Shown: piece after piece, positions 58,001 through 64,000 of the stretch
How positions within the stretch are numbered: position 1 is the first letter of the stretch
How the letters are laid out: every line of letters begins with the position of its first letter
From: Stemphylium vesicarium
Lineage: Eukaryota > Ascomycota > Dothideomycetes > Pleosporales > Pleosporaceae
NCBI GenBank assembly: GCA_004380135.1
Contig: QXCR01000097.1
Location: forward strand, 50,583 to 114,582
Direction: 5' to 3'
DNA: 64,000 bases
The notes under the pieces: model-generated
The model's input: only the letters and a program-made list of their open reading frames with translations
Told to the model about the DNA's origin: nothing
The model's database searches: none
Position numbers and translations under genes: made by a program

Positions 58001-58358
58001 TGAGGCGGTCCTGGATGTGTGGCGCGGCTTAAACCGCCAAAGCCACACAAGTACGGCTTCCGACGACGACGACGACGCAGGAGGCAGAGTCGGAGTCGGA
58101 GGCAGAGATGGTGCTGCAGAAATCGAAGAAGAGTTGCAATCTCTCCTCCTCCTACTAGAAGAAAAGCTGGAAACACACAACGGCCCATACATAGCCGGCC
58201 CCCGCTTCAGCATCGCGGATTGCGCCCTTTGGCCCGTTGTTGATGTGTTGATTGCGGAATGGCCGGGCTGGAATGCGGAGGTGTACAAGGAGCTGGAGGG
58301 GTGGTATAGGGGGTGTTTGAAGAGGAAGGCGAGTGTTAGGAAGGTTAGGGAAGGTTAG
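55017..58358 (+). CDS. Isochorismatase-like/AlkB-like dioxygenase/GST-like fusion protein
   Basis: Intronless gene, 1113 residues, start in context ACCACCATGG. Residues about 35-310 form an isochorismatase-like hydrolase fold (ALLVVGLQNDFVLPDGRLPV with Asp46; VIWVKTIYE; ICGCITNVSVLATVIDASRH). The usual nucleophile Cys of the last motif is replaced by Ser, about residue 245. A charged, disordered linker follows (about 330-600, with KTRKRKKKGKG). Residues about 610-830 are an AlkB-type 2-oxoglutarate/Fe(II) dioxygenase: LIQLYRSGNDFISEHSD with H714 and D716, WLHGI with H790, and RISLTFR with R813 and R819, so the catalytic set is complete. The last 240 residues resemble a glutathione-transferase fold (LYLDRYYP; YIAGPRFSIADCALWP). 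Likely role: oxidative demethylation of nucleic acid or protein; the substrate is unknown. The C-terminal codons lie in a minisatellite. Confidence 0.88.
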   Translation: MVSNMADEMEESKMSTKMLALTNLVSQNQPKFQTHQALLVVGLQNDFVLPDGRLPVNTKTGFLDRIQALIPKFRELSGNVIWVKTIYETDRIATGPDTGEGDALVVSGLIEGDESGADVGDDDLAKETASLPAPSRSSKHKQRALDLLKRVSARRKALPKEVAKASVEEDEELFLLKSEKRTPACVPDTHGAEFADFVAKQMELPADVVTRTTNYSAFQGTNLLITLRARLVTELFICGCITNVSVLATVIDASRHGIKIYVVEDCLGFRKESRHQLALKRMEDFFDALVNSEEILEMEVPEAPQKPPVSSKDANDALKEAAKTVEALMGKMSLGEDGAETSAAGRTKEQSDEEFADLLVKGATVPDEEEAKPKLVKTKIRMRSGKTRKRKKKGKGEGDSKEETVETIGEPGVTEDEGTAKSTPPTTETATPISEKPADSQRVSQVARVGSVADLREKDSKLHALKNVASVPVMSNRSDDEKERTRISDFSDRVRQSFSRAPKSESGSETKRESVHSSKATSTNSKQEEKEIERSNVVTAQSTPTAQSELSLELDEGKKTPTCTPATSAQHSSMGKPSKLQSLATLSVLGPGDHIAEGDSKIIHDFFPSDLFHPSDRTKPLKDLIFTQLYAEVQWQKMLHQQGQVPRLVCCQGAFGDDGSMPVYRHPADQTLPLLHFTPKVQVIRKQAEKLVGHPLNHVLIQLYRSGNDFISEHSDKTLDIVKGSSIVNVSFGAQRTMRLRKKKEPQQPNAASTEEANTTSTSTRETQRVAMPHNSMFILGLSSNSKWLHGIQPDKRSPPERSAPEKQQNGMRISLTFRHIGTFLDAKSRTIWGQGATSASQRDAADVINGNEDDAKQLLTAFSRENHDAGFNWETWYGGGFDVLHLHASEAAAVVGDDMPLLFASGDAVQDAQVGIALAECKIGFSNVKAVGMGMMDVGGGERRRVMFRDVDTLHTEIGSAESILLYLDRYYPVDTSGSSNNVTARAYGVVRQAEAVLDVWRGLNRQSHTSTASDDDDDAGGRVGVGGRDGAAEIEEELQSLLLLLEEKLETHNGPYIAGPRFSIADCALWPVVDVLIAEWPGWNAEVYKELEGWYRGCLKRKASVRKVREG

Positions 58359-58478
58359 GGAAGGTTAGGAAGGTTAGGAAGATTAGGAAGGTTAGGAAGG
58401 TTAGGAAGATTAGGAAGGTTAGGAAGATTAGGAAGGTTAGGAAGGTTAGGAAGATTAGGAAGGTTAGGAAGGTTAGGT
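58335..58478. repeat. 9-bp minisatellite overlapping a stop codon
   Basis: About 15 copies of GGAAGGTTA with variant GGAAGATTA and two 10-bp units containing an extra G. The array starts inside the final codons of the fusion gene and runs 120 bp past its stop. The stop codon itself is created by a 10-bp unit. Confidence 0.93.
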
Positions 58479-60802
58479 AAGGGGAGAGGGAGGTAGTGTA
58501 TACAGCCTTTGGGGGGATTCTTTGTTTCGGACACGAGTAGCTGGTGTTTTTTTTTGCCAAACTAAAAAGCCTTTTTCTTTTTTCTTTCTATGGCTATTTC
58601 TTCTTGTTTACTTTAGAAAAGCTCGTTTTGAAAAGCTTGTAGCAACACGCACGCTTTTCTATCTATCAATGTCATTTTTTTCCGCTTCGTCCTAGAACAG
58701 AAGAGACACAGGACTTATCAATCCTGTTTTCACGTATTCTGTTGCTACTGTCTCTTTCCCTTTTCCCTTTCCCTTTTCGACATGGCGTGAAAGATGAGAA
58801 ACCCCTTTTCTTTTTCTCATTTTGTCCAAGAATATAATATATCATTACTTCAATTGTACAGATTTACATTCTCCACCGTGGCTTTCACGTTCCCCCCTTT
58901 TTCCTCTGTCCGACACAGCAGCATGAAAATTAAGGTCATTCTTTTCACACAAGAGATGGAGTTTATGGTTGCTGTAAGGCGCGCGCAGACATGCCTCGTC
59001 GCTGCGAGGAGATTTAGAATTCATGACAAGGGCGGCACGCGTAGAACATGGCTTGTTGAGATCAAGATTTAGAGCAAGGGCGGAAGGCATGAAGCGCGAT
59101 GGTTCTATTTCTGGAAGATTGAGGGAAAGGTGGCGGTGAGAGGAAGAGAGGGAGATGTCAGTCGGAGCTCCGGTGAGGAGCCGGGAAGCCTCCGGTCTGT
59201 ACAGCTGATTGCTGTTTGCCCCATTGTTCCATCCCATCTTTGTTCTATCTCTCTTTGTCCATCTGTTTGCTCTTAGCCGGCAACCCTCATATAGGCTGCC
59301 GTTCGCGATAGATAGAATAATCAACATGATTCATCCCAAGCAATTCCGATTGACAGGAGATGGGGAGGTGGAATGCAGCTTTATAGCATCTCTCCTATCG
59401 GCGTAGTTGGATTCCTTGCGTATATATATATAATATGCGAGAAGAGTGAGGAGACAGGAATATATAATTTAGGCTTGTGGTATTTCCCTCATTTCTCTTT
59501 TGATGTGCAAAGGAAAAATAAAAGTCCTTGGCGCGAAAATAGTATTTATGCACAAGCAGTGCTTATGCAGCAGGTTTTATCTCATATAGAATATAGAACC
59601 CCAAAGAGAGAGGTTTTGTAGAGGTGGAGGTGTCGAAAGACATGAGCGCTTTGTTTGTTCTTTTACAACGGTTGGAAATAGATCTGTGCGCAGGCAGTCT
59701 TTGCGCGAGACATTGTAAGCGGCTGGGTGGTTTTTGGAGTAGAGCTCTTCCCGACGTGAAAGACTATAATGTAAAGAGGGTTTGGTATGTCTATACTATT
59801 CGTAGAAAGGAGAAAGAGAGGGAAAGCACATTTATTGTATTACAGTAGCGTTTCCGACCACCAGAAAATGAATTTGAGAGGTTTTTGCTACAAAATATGC
59901 CAACAACACGCTGACCTTTTATTAAAAGCTTTCTTATACATAAGACAATAGCCTTTGGCAGGAAATAGGGCGTTGTTTGAAGAGAATGAGGCAGGAGGGG
60001 GCGACACATAGCCTGTTTCTCTCTGTGTTTTCAGGACGGGCCGGAACATTCAACTGTCTTTCCTACATTTTCGCAGTCTCTTGGAATTTGGGACTTTAAG
60101 AAAGAAGATTACCATCAGGTAGAACAGATATAGGAGAGGAGGAGGCGATCTTTGGCGTGGAAAGGCGCGGCTTTTATGGGATCGGGACCTTGCCGAGGAG
60201 CACATGACGAGCGTGTTGCCCTTGTTGAGAATATGGTTTAAGGCCATGTCTCTAAGAGTTGGAGATTATAGGAGAACAGCCGAGGAAAGTTATGTTTTGT
60301 CGTAATCGCTTTTTACAGGTTCCAAAGTGGTATTTTAACAAATTCATGTTTAGAACTCGGGGGTAAGGCTGTTTGGGGGGTATTTTATTTTGGCTCGCGC
60401 GTCGATAGGGTAGGTTTTGATCTCGACGCAGGAACATGGACACGGAATTGGTAACCTTTAGTTTCGCAGAGGAGACACATTTTGCTGCATGCAGTGCTTT
60501 TTTGGGGAGGATGAGGAATGATCTTACTGTTGTGGAGGAGAGATGTGTAGAAAAGACATCGCGGGTATACATACGTTAAACCTACAAACGAAGCAGCCAC
60601 TGACATGACAGAAGTCTGCAAAACGTCAAGTCTTAGTAACAATGCAGTCCAAACGTTTCATCACCAGCCCCCCGGCTCGCGCGAAAGTAATATCAGGAAG
60701 AAATGCAATTGCAAACCAGCGCTGGGAGGTCAAATCGAAGGATCCTCCAAAGTATATACAAAAAGAACACGCAACCCTCACCATGAGATAGCGACACAAA
60801 CG
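58479..60802. other. Gene-free block
   Basis: About 2.3 kb, GA-rich with T and A runs, without a convincing gene. It resembles the blocks at 30.4-32.8 and 48.4-51.2 kb in texture; for example GGAAAGGCG...GGCTTTTAT occurs at about 60155-60180 and about 50920-50950. Confidence 0.5.
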
Positions 60803-62542
60803 CTACCTCCTTCCATTCCCACCAATGATACCAATCCCTCTAATGAAGCTAAGAACAACAAGCGTCGAAGCAACACTCATGGCGAAGTTGAACCAAGCCG
60901 TAGTTCTTATGCCAACTTTGACCGCATCGTCCCAGTGTTCCAGCCCAAGACCCATGTCACCAATCTCATCGACATCGACACCTTTTTCCCTAGCGATGAC
61001 CGCCGTATTAACAGCTGTCGCCATGGCAAGACCGACTGCGCGTCCGATCTGGCCGACAGCGGTAATGAGCGCGCCGCCCATTGAAGCGTCCTCTCCCGGT
61101 AACGTTTTCGCGACGAAGAGGGTGAGGAGCGGGAATATGGTGTCTGCGCCGCACACGCACAGGACCATTGCGGGAAAGCCAAAGGCCCAGTAGTTTGTAT
61201 CGACGGGAATGGGGATAGCGAAAAGCAGCGAAGAGATGCTAACACAGATTGTACTGAAAGTGAGGATGTAGTCTCCAGGGACGCGCGACATAATTTGGCC
61301 GGTGATGGTAGCGACGAACATGCCGGTAATGCCATTTGGCAGGAAGCGAAGGGTCGCATCGATTACAGAGAGACCCTGGTATTGCTGGTACCAGTAAGAA
61401 GCGAAGATGAGGAAGTTGTTGAATGAGGAGAAGAAGAGTGCCATTAGTACGTTGGCGGCTGTGAACTTTGCGTTTTTGAAAATACTCATCTTTATCAGAG
61501 GCCGGGTCCAGGTTTTCTGTTCCAGATAGTGTTGCCAGTAGCCAAAGGCGACGATGATGGCGAGCGATAGGACGATGAGTACGGGTATCCAAGGCGTGCT
61601 CCAACCTACGACGTTGCCCTCTGATAGCGCAAATATCAACATGACAAGGCCGACGGTGATGAGCGCACCACCGATCCAGTCGACCGTATTCTTCGTGTCT
61701 GGCTCGGCCTTTTGGGGCGGTACCGGGATGACTAAGTAGCTCGCGACGGTAGTGATACCAGCGATGATGGCGAAGATCCAGTATACCCACTGCCAGTGGA
61801 GATATTCTCCCACAACACCACCAAAGATATTGCCAAAGATGCCTCCGAGCGGGGCGCCGGCACCAAAACATCCGAATGCAACATCCTTGGTCTTTCCAGG
61901 TGGGAAGGTTGAGGCCAGGATACCGAGAGCGGTGGGCGCCATGGCGGCTGCGGCTAGACCTTGGAGACCGCGGAAGATGTCAAAGCCTATCTCATTTGGA
62001 ATGAATGGGGCGATAGTTGAGGTGACCGTAAAGGCTGCTGAGCCCCATAGGAAGATCAGGCGTCGGCCGTAGACATCGGCTAATCGACCCCATAGCAACT
62101 ACGTCTGATGTTAGGCTGCGGTTTAGGAGGGAGTGGTGCGACGTACCAGGAAGCATCCGAATGTGAGGTTGTAGGAGGAGATAACCCATTGCTGCCGACT
62201 GGTGGGGATGTCCAGATCCTTTCCAATAGTCGGTAAAATGAGGACTGACGCTTGTATTGCCATTGTCTGCTTTGATGTTAATACTGATGTCATCGACTAA
62301 ACGGAAAGGCGGTTGCTTACACTGAGAAACGGCGCAGCGGCGACGGTTGTGACGAGCGCTACACATCGCGCCTTTGACAACGGCAAAGCTTCAGGCACCG
62401 TGCTGCTACTGCTACTGCTGCTCACTTCAACAATGTCTTCATCCTTCTCGCTCGCTGACTGTGGTGAAGTCGTCACCCGCTCTAGGTCTCGGATGTTCTC
62501 AATGAATGCACCGTTCTTCTCATGGTTTTTCGTCATGGTCAT
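60803..62542 (-). CDS. MFS transporter, DHA2 (14-TM) drug:proton antiporter type
   Basis: Plasma-membrane exporter or permease. Exons 62542-62321, 62266-62147 and 62098-60803 give 545 residues. Introns of 54 and 48 nt have GTAAGC and GTACGT donors. The N-terminal 60 residues are polar and Ser-rich (VEVSSSSSSSTVPEALPLSK). The first membrane segments read VALVTTVAAAPFL then ILPTIGKDLDIPTSRQQWVI, SSYNLTFGCFLLLWGRLADV and YGRRLIF, the classic motif A. GLQGLAAAAMAPTALGILAS and FGCFGAGAPLGGIFGNIFGG are motif C-like. It is related to fungal transporters often found with secondary-metabolite genes, but none lie nearby. Confidence 0.92.
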
Positions 62543-63691
62543 AATTCGTGGGTAGAGTTTGAGAACTTCCGGAGCTCTTCTTGGCTATTAACTCTGCGCG
62601 TCCTTGTCCTCTTATGAATGTCATCTGGAAACCCTGTTGCCGACGGCGCACGCTTGCAGACCGCCAAAGATGCAGCTTGTCATGTCGGGTGTGAATTTGA
62701 CCGCTACTGCAGACGGCGCTGCAAGTTCGGGGACACAAAGTTAACAATGCTTGGGAGGAGCACTGGGCACGTCGAAAACGCAACTGCGCTTTTGCTGGTG
62801 CTTAGAACAACTGTGAAAAAGAAATGTGCTGGCCTATAACCGTTTGTCAGTGCTTTTGTGCCCCGGTGGCGAGCCGTACTCTTTAACGGCAGTTCCCACT
62901 CCAGGCACAAGTAATGGAGCTAGAATGCAGAATCATACAGTAGAATTGTTTGTTTGGTGTTCAAGTCTGGGGAGGAAGCAAAGAAAGGGCGGGGTTAGCG
63001 TTGGGTAGCGCCGACGGGTAGACCCATCAAGGCCACGAGCCGGGCCTGCACGCCATCATCGGCATAAACAACCGCGACTACATAGGTCGCTAGTTATGAT
63101 CGTTCGCTGCGTCCCAGAGCCATGTTCACAAGGCGCTGTCTTTACATTCTATTACGATCTTCATCAAGCGTCTTGGTCCTGGTGAAGCTTGCGCCTCTCC
63201 ATGATCCTTTCCAGCCCGGCGAACCTGTCAGTGTCCAGCACACGTCAACCGCGCACGAGTCCACATGAGGTCTTTTGTGGAAGCTTTATGTTCAGAGGTC
63301 GCATGTGATGTAACTTGGATGTCGGTGGTCGGAGAAGTCTGGCCTTACCTCACGTCAGACCTCCTTCCCCGTCAACCACGTTGCTCCGAACCATACGCCA
63401 AGATAAACCTACACTTATTCGATACAGACGGAGCCGTACCTCAGACTCTTTGTTTTCGAAGACCCACCGCCCACTGACCAAATGACTATCTACAGTGAAC
63501 AACCAGAGCATTGCAGGTACTGCAGGTACAAAGACTCCGATATGCGATAGCCCCGATCAAGGTTCTACATTATCTGTAGTGAATGAAAACCCACATAGAA
63601 ACCTTCACGGCGTGTAATCGAGACCGGATAGACATCAGAGTATCAAGGTATCTGGAGAGTGAAGGACTTGGCAGATGGCTCAGCCCATCCG
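62543..63691. other. Intergenic region
   Basis: About 1.1 kb with the promoter of the MFS gene. No gene or RNA was recognised. Confidence 0.5.
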
Positions 63692-64000
63692 TAAACCCGC
63701 TTAAGCTAGCCCACCCGGTTTCGAGTCACCCGGGGTTTCAACTCACCCTATCGCCGCTCAGCACCCTCTCCAAAACACGGCTTTTCTCGCCACCCACGCT
63801 GCGCAAATGGACACCCGTGAAGAATCTATTCAAGCAGCTATCCGCGATCTCAATGCTGGTGTTTTCCAGAGTCAGAGAGCTGCTGCAAAGGCCTACAACC
63901 TCCCTCAAGCTACGTTCTCGGCCCGTGTACGAGGCGCGCGGAACAGCCAAAACAGCCACGTATACCAACAAAGATTGACTCCAGAGCAGGAGGACTTCCT
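63692..64000 (+). mobile_element. Left part of a pogo/Fot1-type transposon, cut by the window edge
   Basis: Element containing the transposase start described separately. The left end is placed by inference near the TA at 63692-63693, just before AACCCGCTTAAGCTAGCCCA. The leader is rich in ACCCG and ACTCACC words, like terminal repeats of this class. The right end lies outside the window, so the repeats cannot be compared. Confidence 0.5.
63807..64000 (+). CDS. Transposase N-terminus, pogo/Fot1 type (partial)
   Basis: Open from ATG 63807 to the end of the window, 64 residues. It opens with the psq-type helix-turn-helix pattern of fungal Tc1/mariner-pogo transposases: ESIQAAIRDLNAGVFQSQRA then AAKAYNLPQATFSARVRGAR, followed by RLTPEQEDF that begins the CENP-B-type HTH. 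The DDE catalytic domain would be beyond the edge. No stop or frameshift is seen in the visible part. Confidence 0.88.
   Translation, partial: MDTREESIQAAIRDLNAGVFQSQRAAAKAYNLPQATFSARVRGARNSQNSHVYQQRLTPEQEDF

Noticed and set aside
58335..58375. Interstitial telomere repeat (TTAGGG)
   Set aside because: TTAGGG occurs only twice, as part of a GGAAGGTTA minisatellite; there is no true telomeric tract.
58345..58560. Minus-strand frame with Leu/Phe/Ile/Thr repeats resembling membrane segments
   Set aside because: It is only the translation of the 9-bp minisatellite.

Overview
The window is nuclear DNA of a filamentous ascomycete. Coding regions are broken by short introns of about 44-90 nt with GT..AG ends and CTAAC/CTGAC-type branch sites. 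Genes lie singly on both strands without operons, and the proteins are typical Pezizomycotina types: a siderophore transporter, a TRI12-type MFS pump, a Pth11/rhodopsin-like membrane protein, a Zn2Cys6 regulator and SRAP. The style of gene and spacer suggests a Dothideomycete, probably Pleosporales; that placement is inference. Layout: 0-15 kb is mostly housekeeping: a mitochondrial DEAD-box helicase, ketopantoate hydroxymethyltransferase, a UBC8/UBE2H-type E2, two uncharacterised proteins and a TBC Rab-GAP. 16-30 kb holds a DAL5-type MFS permease, an F-box-like protein, an unknown protein, a rhodopsin-like membrane protein, a CCCH zinc-finger protein, a coiled-coil protein and an MDP-1 phosphatase. 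30.4-32.8 kb is a gene-free block with decayed duplications. 32.8-36.5 kb carries a divergent pair, gamma-glutamyltranspeptidase and mitochondrial release factor 1. 37.8-48.4 kb is accessory and decaying DNA. It has two intact MFS transporters (TRI12-like and siderophore type), the latter with two perfect matches to the ATCWGATAA iron-regulatory GATA consensus upstream. Around them lie two degraded enzyme relics, a Zn2Cys6 regulator with several stops, and an NmrA-like gene split by a 521-bp hAT-type MITE with perfect 20-bp inverted repeats and an 8-bp target duplication. 48.4-51.2 kb is another gene-free block, with an array of degenerate repeats of about 94-128 bp. 51.2-58.4 kb holds a mitochondrial TPR protein, divergent from an SRAP abasic-site protein, followed by a three-part isochorismatase-like/AlkB/GST-like fusion: two likely DNA-damage genes side by side. 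A 9-bp minisatellite overruns the fusion gene's stop codon. After a third gene-free block comes a 14-TM-type MFS transporter and, at the right edge, the start of a pogo/Fot1-type transposase. Most striking result: the E2 gene can encode its conserved protein only if splicing uses exons of 8, 3 and 1 nucleotide. Gene models were spliced by hand from GT/AG sites, reading frame and family conservation. Intron boundaries are directly visible but not verified by RNA.
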